A DNA stretch of 34,093 nt from Thermoleophilia bacterium (GCA_025936995.1 JAICSH010000019.1:1-34093), one strand, 5' to 3'. Positions 20,829 through 29,756 are shown, numbered from the stretch's first letter. Notes: generated by a model not told the origin, from the letters alone. Made by a program: numbers and translations.

Positions 20829-22166
20829 GTGCTGTTCAAGCAGTTCCTGGACGACGATCTGGGCTGCGCGTCGTATCTGATCGGTGACGAACACGCCGGT
20901 CTGGCGGTCGTCGTCGATCCTCCCTATGCGATCGAGCCGGTGCTCGCGGAGGCGGAGCGCAAGGGCGTCGAACTCGCAGCGGTTCTCGAGACGCACACGC
21001 ACGCGGATCACGTCTCCGGTCACGGCCGCCTCGCGCTCGAGCAGGGCGTCCCGATCCGCATCCACAGCGCCGCGGAGGCGGCGTTCCCCCGCGAGCAGCT
21101 CGAAGACGGAACCGAGGTCGAGGTCGGCCAGGTCGTCCTGCGGACGCTCCACACGCCGGGGCACCGCCCGGAGCACTGCTGCTTCGCTGTGATCGACCGC
21201 TCCCGCAGCCAGGAGCCGTGGCTCGTCCTCACGGGCGACTCGCTCTTCGTCGGCGACGCAGGCCGGCCCGACCTCGCGGTCGAGGCGAAGGAGGGAGCCG
21301 AGGGCCTGTTCCACAGCCTGCGCCGGCTCGTCGAGCTCGGGGACGGCGTCGAGGTGTTCCCCGGCCACGTCGCCGGCTCGCTGTGCGGGGCCGCGATGAG
21401 CTCGAAGGCGTCGACGACGATCGGGTTCGAGCGCCGCTTCAACCCGGCGCTCCAGGGCGAGCTCGCGGACTTCCTCTCGGGCGCGCTCGGCCCCCAGCCG
21501 CCGCGGCCGCCGAACATGGAGCGGATCGTCGAGCTGAACCGCGGCGAGCTTCTCGGGGCGCAGCCGCCGCTGCAACGGCTCGAAGCCGCGCCGGAGGACG
21601 CGATCGTCCTCGACGTGCGGCGGACGGACGATTTCGCGGCGGGCCACCATCCCGGCGCCGTGGGCATCCCGATCGTGGGCTCGAGCTTCGCGACGAAGGC
21701 GGCGTTCGTCCTGCCCGAGCGTCCCGTCGTCCTGCACGTGAGCGACGAGTCGGAGGCCGTGCGCGCCGCGCGGTCGCTGCACGCGGTCGCGGTCTTCGAG
21801 CTCGCCGGGTGGCAGGAGGGCGGCGGCGACGAGAAGCTCATCCCGGTCTCGCTCGACGAGCTCGAGCGGCTGCTCGCAGAGGATTCGGTCGAGCTCCTCG
21901 ACGTCCGGGAGGCCGACGAGCGGGACACCGCCCAGGTTCCCGGCTCCCGGCATCTCCCCTACCGCACGGCGCGAGCGGCTGCCGAGGCGGGCCTGTTCAA
22001 CGGCCGGCCGGTGGTCACGATCTGCGAGTCGGGCGCGCGCGCCGCGATCGCCGCGAGCGTCCTGCAGGCGGCCGGCGTGGACGCGCGTCCGGTGCTCGAC
22101 GGCGGCATCGCCGGCTGGCGTGCGCGAGGCGGCGAGACGACCTCGTTCCGCCGCTGCGGCTCCTAG
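20829..22166 (+). CDS. Metallo-beta-lactamase fold/rhodanese fusion, persulfide dioxygenase-like
   Basis: A 445-residue cytosolic protein. An N-terminal metallo-beta-lactamase domain has THTHADHVSGH (H56, H58, D60, H61) and the later TPGHRPEH and FPGHV, the metal site of persulfide dioxygenases (ETHE1 type), which oxidise glutathione or other persulfides to sulfite. Two rhodanese domains follow: the first (about 255-345) has no active-site cysteine, and its loop reads LHVSDESEAV; the second (about 350-440) keeps C399 in CESGAR. This layout matches the CstB/ETHE1-rhodanese class used in sulfide and persulfide detoxification. GTG start with a -10-like box six bases before it. Neighbours are CtaG-like proteins and a nitrite reductase, enzymes sensitive to sulfide. 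Confidence 0.9.
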   Translation: MLFKQFLDDDLGCASYLIGDEHAGLAVVVDPPYAIEPVLAEAERKGVELAAVLETHTHADHVSGHGRLALEQGVPIRIHSAAEAAFPREQLEDGTEVEVGQVVLRTLHTPGHRPEHCCFAVIDRSRSQEPWLVLTGDSLFVGDAGRPDLAVEAKEGAEGLFHSLRRLVELGDGVEVFPGHVAGSLCGAAMSSKASTTIGFERRFNPALQGELADFLSGALGPQPPRPPNMERIVELNRGELLGAQPPLQRLEAAPEDAIVLDVRRTDDFAAGHHPGAVGIPIVGSSFATKAAFVLPERPVVLHVSDESEAVRAARSLHAVAVFELAGWQEGGGDEKLIPVSLDELERLLAEDSVELLDVREADERDTAQVPGSRHLPYRTARAAAEAGLFNGRPVVTICESGARAAIAASVLQAAGVDARPVLDGGIAGWRARGGETTSFRRCGS

Positions 22167-22242
22167 CGCCCGCGACGCGAATCCGCATTTTCCCGCAACC
22201 GGCGTGCGGGCTGCCGCCGAAGTAGGCGCGCGCCGCGTCTCC

Positions 22243-22273
22243 TAGGTTCCTGACAACTCGAGCTCAGGAGGAG
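22243..22273 (+). promoter_or_regulatory. Promoter and ribosome site of the nitrite reductase gene
   Basis: TAGGTT (22243-22248) is a -10-like box, and AGGAGGAG starting at 22266 is a strong Shine-Dalgarno ending four bases before GTG 22278, so this gene has a short leader of about 23 bases. The rest of the 111-base gap holds an inverted repeat CCCGCA/TGCGGG (22192-22210) without a downstream T run. Confidence 0.5.
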
Positions 22274-22277
22274 CCAA

Positions 22278-23474
22278 GTGGCATCGCATCCCGCGTCGAC
22301 CCGGCTGCCGTCAGCCGTGTATTACAACCGCCCCGATCCGGAGTCGACGTCGAACGTCGTGCTCAAGCTGCTCGTGCTCTTCCTGGGCCTGGCCGTCGGG
22401 GCGATGATCCCGATCGGGATCTGGCTCGCCTCCTCCGCGCAGAGCGCGCGCCACGACGCGCAGCTCGCAGCTTCCAAGGCGACCTCGGGCCAGACGTCCG
22501 TCCCCTCCATGCCGGGCATGGGATCCTCGACCGCGGCTCAGGGCGGCTCGTATGCGTCGCCGAGCTACGCCGGGATGGCGCCCACCAACGCCGACGCCCT
22601 TGCGATGGCGCATGCCGCAGCCCCGGCAACTCTCCCGGCCGCGCCTCCGGGACCGGTCGCCCACGTTCGCCTCGCCATCGAGCACGGCGTCGTCTCGATC
22701 GCGCCCGGCATCCGCTACGAGGCGTGGACGTTCGGAGGAACCGCGCCGGGCCCGGCGATCCACGTCCGGCAGGGCCAGAGGGTCGACGTCACGATCGTGA
22801 ACAAGGCGCCGATGCCGCATTCCGTGGACTTCCACGCCGCGCAGGTGGCGCCGAACCTCGACGTCAGCGACGTTCTGCCCGGCAAGTCGAAGACCTTCAG
22901 CTTCGTCGCCTCGGCGCCCGGCGTCTACATGTACCACTGCGGCACGGCTCCCGCGTTCCAGCACATCGCGAACGGCATGTACGGCGCGATCGTGGTCGAG
23001 CCGAAGGGCATGCCGCCCGTGCAGAAGCAGTACGTGCTGGTCGCGAGCGAGTGGTACCTGAACGGCCCCGGCACGAAGACGCCCGCGGCGCTCGACGTGA
23101 CGAAGGCCGACGAGATGACGCCGGACTGGGTCACCTGGAACGGGTACGCGGGCCAGTACAAGATGCACCCGCTGACCGCGGCGCCGGGACAGACCGTCCG
23201 CTTCTGGGTGGTCGACGCCGGCCCGAGCCTGAACACCGACTTCCACGTCGTCGGAACGGTCTTCAAGCGCGCCTGGATCAACGGCGACCTCGTGGACGCG
23301 CCGCAGCACGACATCCAGACGGCGGGAGTGCCTGCCGGCGGAGGCGGCGTCTTCGACGTCACCATCGCGCAGAAGGGCATCTATCCCTTCGTCTCGCACA
23401 GCTTCGCGAGCGTGAACATGGGCCAGGTCGGCCTGCTCAACGTCGGCAACGTCCCCGGGACGATGGGCCACTGA
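22278..23474 (+). CDS. nirK: Copper nitrite reductase, AniA-like, membrane-anchored
   Basis: Two-cupredoxin enzyme of 398 residues reducing nitrite to NO outside the membrane. An uncleaved anchor (about 27-52) follows a short cytoplasmic start; a linker to about 125 is rich in Ala, Ser and Met (SMPGMG). Type 1 copper ligands: H181, C221, H229, M234 (YHCGTAPAFQHIANGMYG, the AniA spacing). Type 2 ligands: H186, H220, H374. The catalytic pair is kept: D184 in HSVDFH and H323 in FHVVG, and H323 to H374 spans 51 residues as in Alcaligenes NirK (255 to 306). This full set separates it from laccase-like two-domain oxidases. The GTG start has a strong Shine-Dalgarno. The stop overlaps the DoxX-like start by one base. 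Confidence 0.9.
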   Translation: MASHPASTRLPSAVYYNRPDPESTSNVVLKLLVLFLGLAVGAMIPIGIWLASSAQSARHDAQLAASKATSGQTSVPSMPGMGSSTAAQGGSYASPSYAGMAPTNADALAMAHAAAPATLPAAPPGPVAHVRLAIEHGVVSIAPGIRYEAWTFGGTAPGPAIHVRQGQRVDVTIVNKAPMPHSVDFHAAQVAPNLDVSDVLPGKSKTFSFVASAPGVYMYHCGTAPAFQHIANGMYGAIVVEPKGMPPVQKQYVLVASEWYLNGPGTKTPAALDVTKADEMTPDWVTWNGYAGQYKMHPLTAAPGQTVRFWVVDAGPSLNTDFHVVGTVFKRAWINGDLVDAPQHDIQTAGVPAGGGGVFDVTIAQKGIYPFVSHSFASVNMGQVGLLNVGNVPGTMGH

Positions 23475-24097
23475 TGGCGGCCGGCATGCATCGCAAGGCG
23501 GCGAGCCCGGCGATCACGGCGCTCCTCCTCGTCCAGATCTGCCTCGGCTACGAGTGGCTCGTCTCCGGCGTGACCAAGGTTGCGCACGGGGACTTCCCGG
23601 CGGGTCTCTCCTCCTCGCTCGCCGACATGGGCAAGCAGGCGCCCGGCTGGTATCGCGGCCTCCTGACCAACGCGTTCGAGCCGCACGCGGTGGTACTCGG
23701 CTACGCCATCGAGGTGTCCGAGGTCCTGCTCGGCGTCGTGCTGCTCGGCGGGGCGATCCTCTTGCTCGCGCGCGGCTCCCGGCTGGCTCCGCGCAACGGG
23801 GAAACGCTGCAGCTGGCGATCGGCGCGGCGAGCATCCTCGGGATCCTGCTGCTCGCCAACTTCGAGCTGGCGAACGGCGGCGGCTTCGGCCTGCGCCTCG
23901 CGTCCGACAGCTTCGACGAGGGAATCGACCTCGACACCATGATGATCGGGCTCCACCTCGCGCTCCTGGTCTTCGCCGTGCGCGCGCTGCCGATCCGCGC
24001 ACGCATGCGGCTGGCCGTCGCCGATCGGGCCGCTCGCCGGGATAGCCCCGGCAGCGCGCCTGTTCGCAGCGAGCTGGGCCGCGCGTCGGTCGGATGA
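23474..24097 (+). CDS. DoxX/DoxD-like membrane protein
   Basis: A 207-residue membrane protein with four likely spans and a polar C-terminal tail of about 30 residues. Seen: CLGYEWLVSGVTKVAHGDFPAG, the typical opening of DoxX/DoxD-like proteins (spans with a short GDF loop), then LGYAIEVSEVLLGVVLLGGA and IGLHLALLVFAVRAL. Some family members are the quinone-reducing subunit of thiosulfate:quinone oxidoreductase; others have no known reaction. Coupling to nirK by a TGATG overlap suggests it serves the nitrite reductase, perhaps as a link to the quinone pool, which is inference. Eight bases separate its stop from that of the convergent hydrolase gene; a short palindrome CGTAGCTACG lies there. 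Confidence 0.75.
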   Translation: MAAGMHRKAASPAITALLLVQICLGYEWLVSGVTKVAHGDFPAGLSSSLADMGKQAPGWYRGLLTNAFEPHAVVLGYAIEVSEVLLGVVLLGGAILLLARGSRLAPRNGETLQLAIGAASILGILLLANFELANGGGFGLRLASDSFDEGIDLDTMMIGLHLALLVFAVRALPIRARMRLAVADRAARRDSPGSAPVRSELGRASVG

Positions 24098-24105
24098 GCT
24101 CGTAG

Positions 24106-25194
24106 CTACGCGACCCAGCGCACGAGCGGGATATCCACCTCGTCCGGGCTGAGCCCGCCGTGCTGGCCGAGGAACCGCTGCTCGAACCACGGCGGATCGA
24201 GCCAGTACGCGGCTTCGCCGGGATGCGGCAGGACGACGAGGTTCGCGAGCCTCTCGCGGAGCGGCTCGGTCAGCGCGGGAAAGAGGCCGTCGTCCGTCCG
24301 GCGCACGTCGGCCTTCCCCTCCAGCCGCGACGCGAGCTCGGCATGGACCTCGTCGAGCCGGTGGGGCAGGACGTGGAGGAAGAGGTCGCGCGCGGAGCCG
24401 GCGGGCGCGAGCGGCTTGCCGTCGGCGCCGTGAAGGAGGTGTCCCGCCAGCTCCGGCCAGACGACGTTGACGTAGCTCGTCCGCTCCGGTGAGATCGCCG
24501 CCATGCCGTGGTCGGCCGTGAGCAGGACGGCCGTTCCCTCCGGCCAGCTCGCCTCCGACAGCGCCGTCAGCGTCGCGTCCATCAGGGCGGGCACCTCGGG
24601 CGCATCCGGCCCGTGCTCGTGCATGAACGCGTCGACCGCCGGGAGGTAGATGGTCCCGTAGGCGCGCTCCTCGGCTGCGAGCGCCCCGACCAGCCGCTCG
24701 AGCCCGTCCGTCGGCGTCCCGAACGGATGCACCGTCGCGCCTGCGAGGAGTCGGGCGTTGGGCGCCGAACCTGCGAAGCTCGCCGGCATGGCCACGTGGC
24801 TCGGCACGTCGAGCCGCTCGTACAGCGTCGGGAACGGGAACACGTCTTCGACACGCAGCCCCGCGGCGAGGCACGTGTCCCGCGCCTGCTCGCCCGCGAA
24901 GCACAACCAGAGCGGGATGATCAGCCGGTCGAGGCGCGGCTCGTAGACGTGCCACTCGTACAGGCCGTGCTCTGCAAGCGGCAGCCCGGTGTGGATCGTC
25001 GTTGCATGGACGGTGGTCGTCGAGGGGAACTGCGTCGACCATTTCTCGACGCTCGCGTGCGCGAGGAGCGGGTGGTCGGCATGCCGCTCGACGAAGCGCC
25101 AGCCGAACGCGTCGAAGTAGACGAGCGCGACACGGTCGTGCTCCGCGAGCAGCTCCTCGACCAGGCCGGGCAGCTCGGCGAACGAGCGCGTCAA
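24106..25194 (-). CDS. Alkaline phosphatase-superfamily hydrolase (phosphodiesterase/nucleotide pyrophosphatase type)
   Basis: A 362-residue protein of the type I phosphodiesterase/nucleotide pyrophosphatase branch. Two-metal site residues appear in order: D28 in VYFDAFGW, the nucleophile threonine in FPSTTTVHATTIHTG (about 60), D and H in PAVDAFMHEHGP, D and H in LLTADHGM, and a late H in FLGQHGGLSPDE. No signal peptide or membrane span, so it is cytosolic. The substrate is not predictable. The TTG start lies in a TTGA overlap with the stop of the threonine dehydratase gene, so it is coupled to it; no alternative start nearby fits better. Confidence 0.85.
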   Translation of the reverse strand: MTRSFAELPGLVEELLAEHDRVALVYFDAFGWRFVERHADHPLLAHASVEKWSTQFPSTTTVHATTIHTGLPLAEHGLYEWHVYEPRLDRLIIPLWLCFAGEQARDTCLAAGLRVEDVFPFPTLYERLDVPSHVAMPASFAGSAPNARLLAGATVHPFGTPTDGLERLVGALAAEERAYGTIYLPAVDAFMHEHGPDAPEVPALMDATLTALSEASWPEGTAVLLTADHGMAAISPERTSYVNVVWPELAGHLLHGADGKPLAPAGSARDLFLHVLPHRLDEVHAELASRLEGKADVRRTDDGLFPALTEPLRERLANLVVLPHPGEAAYWLDPPWFEQRFLGQHGGLSPDEVDIPLVRWVA

Positions 25195-26375
25195 TCCAGC
25201 CGTTCGACCGGATAGCCCCAGCCGCGCATCTGCGCGAGGAGCTGGTCGCAGTGAGCCGGATCACGCGTCAGCAAGATGAGCTCGACGCCTGTGTGGCCGA
25301 CCGGAACTCCGGCCGCCTCGCGCTGGTGCTCCACCTCGACGACGTTGACGCGCTCGGCCGCGAGCAGGCCGAGCAGCTTCGCGAGCTCGCCCGGCCGGTC
25401 GGGCACACGGGTCCGCACGACGAGGTAGCGGCCGTGGCTCGCGAGGCCGCGCCGCATCACCTGCACCATGAGCGAAGCGTCGATGTTGCCGCCCGAGAGC
25501 AGCGCGAGCGCGGGGCCGGAGCCGCCGGCGAGCCCGCCGAGGATCGCCGCCACGCTGACCGCGCCGGCACCTTCGACGACGAGCTTCGTCCGCTCCGCGA
25601 GGAGGACGATCGCCTCCGCGATCTGCTCGTCCTCGACCGTGACGATCTCGTCGAGCGTCTCGCCGAGGATTCCCATCGTCAGCTCGCCCGGCTCCTTGAC
25701 CGCGATCCCGTCCGCGATCGTGTAGCCGGAGCCGCCAGGTCGCGTTCCTGCGGCCTGCACGCCGACGAGGCGCAGTCCGGGCCGCACGGCGCGCAGCGCG
25801 AGCGAGATGCCAGAGGCGAGGCCGCCGCCGCCGATGGGCAGGACGACGGTGTCGAGCTCCTCCACCTGCTCCGCAAGCTCGAGCCCGATCGTCCCCTGGC
25901 CCGACATCACGAGCGTGTCCTCGTACGGATGGACAAACGTGCCGCCGCTCACCTCGACGTACTCGACCGCGGCCGCCAGCGTCTCCTCGAACGCGGGTCC
26001 TGTCAGCACGACCTCGGCGCCGTAGTTGCGCGTCGCGTCGACCTTCGCCATCGGCGAGTCCTGCGGCATGAAGATGCGCGCGGGCGCACCGACCTCGCGA
26101 GCCGCCCACGCGACCGCCTGGCCGTGGTTGCCGGCGCTCGCCGCAACGACGCCCGCTTCTCGCTGCTCGGCCTCGAGGCTCGAGACCTTCGTGTAGGCGC
26201 CGCGGATCTTGAACGCGCCGGTCCGCTGCAGGTTCTCGGCCTTGCGGCGCACCGGCCGGCCCGCGAGCCGCGACAGCGTCTCCGACGGGAAGACCGGCGT
26301 GACGCGAGCGACTCCTTCGAGCCGCTCGCGTGCGCGCTCGATGTCAGGAAGGCCGGGTGCGATCTGCGTCGCCAT
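25191..26375 (-). CDS. ilvA: Threonine dehydratase (threonine ammonia-lyase) with ACT domain
   Basis: PLP enzyme of 394 residues converting threonine (or serine) to 2-oxobutyrate (or pyruvate) and ammonia. Seen: PLP lysine K56 in RTGAFKIRGA, SAGNHGQAVA, the phosphate-binding loop PIGGGGLASG and LLSGGNIDASL. A single C-terminal ACT domain (about 325-394: VPDRPGELAKLLGLLAAERV) replaces the longer double ACT-like domain of classical biosynthetic IlvA. The length fits the short TdcB/IlvA form with one regulatory domain. The product 2-oxobutyrate leads to propionyl-CoA, which fits the MeaB-type gene upstream. The ATG lies 32 bases inside the 3' end of that gene. Isoleucine synthesis and threonine catabolism are both possible. 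Confidence 0.92.
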   Translation of the reverse strand: MATQIAPGLPDIERARERLEGVARVTPVFPSETLSRLAGRPVRRKAENLQRTGAFKIRGAYTKVSSLEAEQREAGVVAASAGNHGQAVAWAAREVGAPARIFMPQDSPMAKVDATRNYGAEVVLTGPAFEETLAAAVEYVEVSGGTFVHPYEDTLVMSGQGTIGLELAEQVEELDTVVLPIGGGGLASGISLALRAVRPGLRLVGVQAAGTRPGGSGYTIADGIAVKEPGELTMGILGETLDEIVTVEDEQIAEAIVLLAERTKLVVEGAGAVSVAAILGGLAGGSGPALALLSGGNIDASLMVQVMRRGLASHGRYLVVRTRVPDRPGELAKLLGLLAAERVNVVEVEHQREAAGVPVGHTGVELILLTRDPAHCDQLLAQMRGWGYPVERLD

Positions 26376-27342
26376 CGTCGATCCGGAAGACCTTCTCGAG
26401 TATCTCGCGCACCGCGGTCAGCGGGTCGAGCTCACGCGCCTGCACCTCTGCGAGAAGCCGCCGCAACTCGGCGTCGTCCGCGACCGCCTGCTCGAGGTGG
26501 CGGCTCGCGCGGCTCGACGCGACCGCGAAGACCTCGCGCGCGAGGTTCGCCCGGCGCCGCTCCTCGAGCTGCCCACTCTGCTCGAGGAAGGCGCGATGCT
26601 CCTCGACCTTCTCCCACAACTCGGGCACGTGCTCACCGCGCACCGCCTCGGTCAGGACGATCGGCGGATTCCACTCGCGGCTGCGGTCGAGGCCGAGAAT
26701 CGAGCGCACCTCGTTCAGCATCGTCTTCGCTGCCGGGTTGTCCATCTTGTTGATCGCGATCACGTCCGGAATCTCCATGATCCCCGCCTTCAACGCCTGC
26801 ACGGCGTCGCCGGAGCCGGGCATGAGCACGAGGAGGACTGTGTCGGCGATCCCGATCACCTCGACCTCGCTCTGCCCCGCGCCGACGGTCTCGAGGAAGA
26901 CGACGTCCTTGCCGGCCGCGTCGAGCACGAGCAGCGCCTGCAGCGTCGCCTCGGCGAGGCCGCCGAGATGGCCGCGCGTCCCCATCGAGCGAATGAAGAC
27001 GTCGGGGTCGAGGAAGTGGTCGCTGAGCCGGATCCTGTCGCCGAGCAGGGCTCCGTGCGAGAACGGGCTCGAAGGGTCGACGGAGACGACACCGACGGTG
27101 GTCCCACCCTCGCGCACGTGGCGGATCAGCGACGAGACGAGGCTCGACTTGCCGACCCCGGGCGGGCCGGTGACGCCGACCGAGTACGCGGAGCCGGTCT
27201 GCGGATAGAGGTCGGCGACGACCCCGTACGCGATGGGATCGCCGTCCTCCACGAGCGAGATCGCGCGCGCGAGGGCACGCCGGTCTCCCTCACGGACGCC
27301 GGCGGCCAGAGTCTCCTGTGTCCACTCGCGCCGCCCCGCCAC
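26344..27342 (-). CDS. meaB: MeaB/ArgK-type GTPase, methylmalonyl-CoA mutase chaperone
   Basis: A G3E-family GTPase of 332 residues that protects and reloads B12-dependent acyl-CoA mutases. Seen: P-loop GPPGVGKS at 59-66, VDPSSPFSHGALLGDRIRL (the Mg- and switch-region motif), ETVGAGQSEVEV, MPGSGDAVQALKAGI and the guanine-specifying NKMD. A helical C-terminal arm follows. GTG 27342 is chosen: it lies 14 bases after the MFS stop and the family similarity (EWTQETLAAGVREGDRRALARAIS) begins just there. No mutase gene is in the window, but threonine dehydratase next to it yields 2-oxobutyrate, a source of propionyl- and methylmalonyl-CoA. The 3' end overlaps ilvA by 32 bases. Confidence 0.92.
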   Translation of the reverse strand: MAGRREWTQETLAAGVREGDRRALARAISLVEDGDPIAYGVVADLYPQTGSAYSVGVTGPPGVGKSSLVSSLIRHVREGGTTVGVVSVDPSSPFSHGALLGDRIRLSDHFLDPDVFIRSMGTRGHLGGLAEATLQALLVLDAAGKDVVFLETVGAGQSEVEVIGIADTVLLVLMPGSGDAVQALKAGIMEIPDVIAINKMDNPAAKTMLNEVRSILGLDRSREWNPPIVLTEAVRGEHVPELWEKVEEHRAFLEQSGQLEERRRANLAREVFAVASSRASRHLEQAVADDAELRRLLAEVQARELDPLTAVREILEKVFRIDDGDADRTRPS

Positions 27343-27356
27343 CGAGCGGAATCTAC

Positions 27357-28625
27357 TCAGTTCGCCGCAGCGACCGGGGCGGCGTCGCGCCGGACCTCGG
27401 CCTCCGAGACCGCTTCGCCTCCGAGCTTCCGGGCGAGCATCCAGCCGGCGACCGCCGCGACGAGCAGTGTCCCGCCGGCCCCGCCCCACAGCCAGCGCGC
27501 GCCGGTGCGGTCGAGGAAGAGGCCGCCGATCCCCTCGCCGATCCCGACGAGGACGTAGGTGATGCTCATGACGAACGTGAGGGCGCGGCCGCGGAGCAGG
27601 TCGAACGTCCCGCGCTGGACGAGGAGCGCGTTGCACGCGACGGCAGCGCCGTTACCGACCCCGACCACGAGGCAGCAGCCGGCGGCCACCCACACATCGG
27701 GACTGGCGGCCGAGGCTCCGTAGCCCGCAGCCATCACGGCCAGGCTCCCGCCGTAGACCCGCGCCGTTCCGTATCTGGCGAGCAGGCCCGCGCTCGCGAA
27801 GCTGCCGAGCACGAGGCCGCCTCCGATCGCCGCGTAGAGCAGGCCGTACCCGAAGTCGCCGGCCGAGAACGTGTTCTTCGCGAGGAAGATCTCGCTCACG
27901 TTCGCGCCGCCGGTCGCGAGCGAGGCGATGCCCCAGGCGACGAGGACGGCGAGCATCGAGCGCGAGCGCAACGCGGCGAGGAAGCCGTCGGCGAGATCGC
28001 GCCAGTGGCCACGCGAGAGCGCGCGCTCGCTCTGCAACAGCCGCGGCGGGATGCCGACGACGAGCGCGATCGAGACGAGGAACGACGCGGCGTTGATCCC
28101 GTACGCGGCGGAGGGCCCGGCCGCCGCCGTCAGGACTCCTCCGACGAGCGGCCCGACGGCCCAGCTCGCGTTCTCGACGGTCTGGAGGAGCGCGTTCGCC
28201 GCGGGCAGCTCGTCGCCGGGGACGAGGTTCGGCACTCCGGCGTAGACCGCCGGGCGGAAGAAGCCGGTCGCGAGCCCCGCGACGAGAGCCAGGCCGACGA
28301 CGGTCACCGCGTTCCCCGCGAACGGGAGCGCGACGAAGACCCCGAACCGCAGCGCGTCGGCGGCGATCATCAGCGAACGGCGCTCGAGCCGGTCGAGGAG
28401 CGGCCCGAGCAGGAGCCCGACGACGATCGTCGGCAAGAACTCGACGATGAGGACGGCGCCGACCCAGAGACCCGTGTGCGGCGACCCGTCCGTCCGGTCC
28501 TTGACGTCGATCGCCAGCGCCACGGCGGCGAGCAGCGTCCCGACGCTCGAGCCGAGCGTCGCGTAGAAAAGGTTCCGGAACCCGGGCAGCCTGAGCGGCG
28601 CAAGCTGGGCGGACGAGAGCCTCAC
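27357..28625 (-). CDS. Major facilitator superfamily transporter
   Basis: A 422-residue membrane protein with about twelve hydrophobic spans in two halves. Seen: the opening LPGFRNLFYATLGSSVGTLL, the loop LLGPLLDRLERRSLMIAADALR, equivalent to the MFS signature between spans 2 and 3, and FFRPAVYAGVPNLVPGDELPAANAL, typical of the MFS_3 group that includes enterobactin exporter EntS-like proteins. Efflux is likely but the substrate is unknown. GTG start; no Shine-Dalgarno. The 36-base gap to the aminotransferase stop holds no clear promoter. The coding frame of meaB begins 14 bases after its stop, so the two are probably in one transcript. Confidence 0.88.
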   Translation of the reverse strand: MRLSSAQLAPLRLPGFRNLFYATLGSSVGTLLAAVALAIDVKDRTDGSPHTGLWVGAVLIVEFLPTIVVGLLLGPLLDRLERRSLMIAADALRFGVFVALPFAGNAVTVVGLALVAGLATGFFRPAVYAGVPNLVPGDELPAANALLQTVENASWAVGPLVGGVLTAAAGPSAAYGINAASFLVSIALVVGIPPRLLQSERALSRGHWRDLADGFLAALRSRSMLAVLVAWGIASLATGGANVSEIFLAKNTFSAGDFGYGLLYAAIGGGLVLGSFASAGLLARYGTARVYGGSLAVMAAGYGASAASPDVWVAAGCCLVVGVGNGAAVACNALLVQRGTFDLLRGRALTFVMSITYVLVGIGEGIGGLFLDRTGARWLWGGAGGTLLVAAVAGWMLARKLGGEAVSEAEVRRDAAPVAAAN

Positions 28626-28661
28626 GAGTCTGCGCCCGAACGTACCACCTCGGCCTGCCGT

Positions 28662-29756
28662 TTACGAGACGCCAGAAAGGACGTGTCCACAGGCGACAGC
28701 GAAGACCTCGTTCTCCTCCGGTGTGCCCACGCTGACGCGGAGCGCCTCGGGCGCGCCGAAGGCGTCGAGGGGCCGGACGATGACGCCTTCGCGCTGCAGC
28801 CGCTCGAACAGCGCCCGCCCGCCGCCGACGTCCGCGAAGAGGAAGTTGCCGCGCGCCGGCCCCGCCGGCTCGAGGCCGTGGCCGCGCAGGATCTCGGCCA
28901 GCCGGTCGCGGCCCGACGCGTTGAGCTCCCGCCGCCGTGCGATCTCCACCGCGTCGTCGAGGCTCGCCAGAGCCGCCGCCTGCGCCGTCGCGGCGACGTC
29001 GAACGCGCGCCGCACCTTGCTCGTCGCCGTCACGACGTCCACGGGCGCGACTCCCCAGCCGACCCGCAGGCCGGCGAGCCCGTAGATCTTCGAGAACGTC
29101 CGCAGCACGGCGATGCGGCGTCCCTCGCGGAAGAGCTCGAGCCCGTCGACGTAGTCCGGGTCGTCGATGTACTCGAAGTACGCCTGGTCGATGACGCAGA
29201 GGACGTGCTCCGGGAGCCGGTCGAGAAAGGTGCGCAGCTCGTCTCTGCCGTTGGCCGTGCCCGTCGGGTTGTTCGGATGGCAGACGTAGACGAGCTTCGT
29301 CCGTGGCCCGATCGCCGCGAGGAGGCCGTCGAGGTCGTACGTGTGATCGCGCAGCGGAACGCGCCGTACCTCGGCGCCGAGCTTCGCAGCCGTGAGCACG
29401 TAGCTCGGGAACGAAGGCCAGCCGCAGACGACCTCGTCGCCCGGGTCGAGGGTCGCCTGCGCGAGCAGGTCGATGATCCCGTCGGCGCCTGCGCCGACGA
29501 TCAGCTCCTCGAACGCGACGCCGTTCCGCTCGGCGAGCGCGGTACGCAGCGTCCACGCGCCGCCGTCCGGATAGCGGTTGAGCTCGAGCGCGGCGCGCTC
29601 CATCGCCTCGATCGCCGCGGGAAAAGGCGGAAACGGCCCCTCGTTCGAGGCGAGCTTGACGACGTGCTCGAGCCCGAGCTCCCGTTGCACGGCCTCGACC
29701 GGCTTCCCCGGCTCGTACGGCACGAGGCCGTCGATCGAGGCGCGGAAGAGGCTCAA
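28662..29756 (-). CDS. Class I/II aminotransferase, HisC-like
   Basis: PLP aminotransferase of 364 residues. Seen: KLASNEGPFPPFP near the start (usual HisC form LNENP), YPDGGAWTLRTALAE, PNNPTG at 161-166, D190 and Y193 in VIDQAYFEY, PLP lysine K223 in RTFSKIYGLAGLRVGW, and the carboxylate-binding arginine in EALRVSVGTPEEN. The fold is that of histidinol-phosphate aminotransferase, but the group also includes aromatic and other amino acid aminotransferases; no other his gene is here and the operon contains 2-oxoacid dehydrogenase genes, so amino acid catabolism is as likely. The TTG start lies in a TTGA overlap with the stop of the 46-residue gene, which supports this start. Confidence 0.88.
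   Translation of the reverse strand: MSLFRASIDGLVPYEPGKPVEAVQRELGLEHVVKLASNEGPFPPFPAAIEAMERAALELNRYPDGGAWTLRTALAERNGVAFEELIVGAGADGIIDLLAQATLDPGDEVVCGWPSFPSYVLTAAKLGAEVRRVPLRDHTYDLDGLLAAIGPRTKLVYVCHPNNPTGTANGRDELRTFLDRLPEHVLCVIDQAYFEYIDDPDYVDGLELFREGRRIAVLRTFSKIYGLAGLRVGWGVAPVDVVTATSKVRRAFDVAATAQAAALASLDDAVEIARRRELNASGRDRLAEILRGHGLEPAGPARGNFLFADVGGGRALFERLQREGVIVRPLDAFGAPEALRVSVGTPEENEVFAVACGHVLSGVS

Noticed and set aside
22192-22210. Inverted repeat CCCGCA/TGCGGG as terminator of the persulfide dioxygenase-like gene
   Set aside because: Only six base pairs, and the T-rich stretch lies before rather than after it.
28662-29756. Naming the aminotransferase HisC of histidine biosynthesis
   Set aside because: No other histidine gene is nearby and the fold group covers several substrates; only HisC-like is supported.
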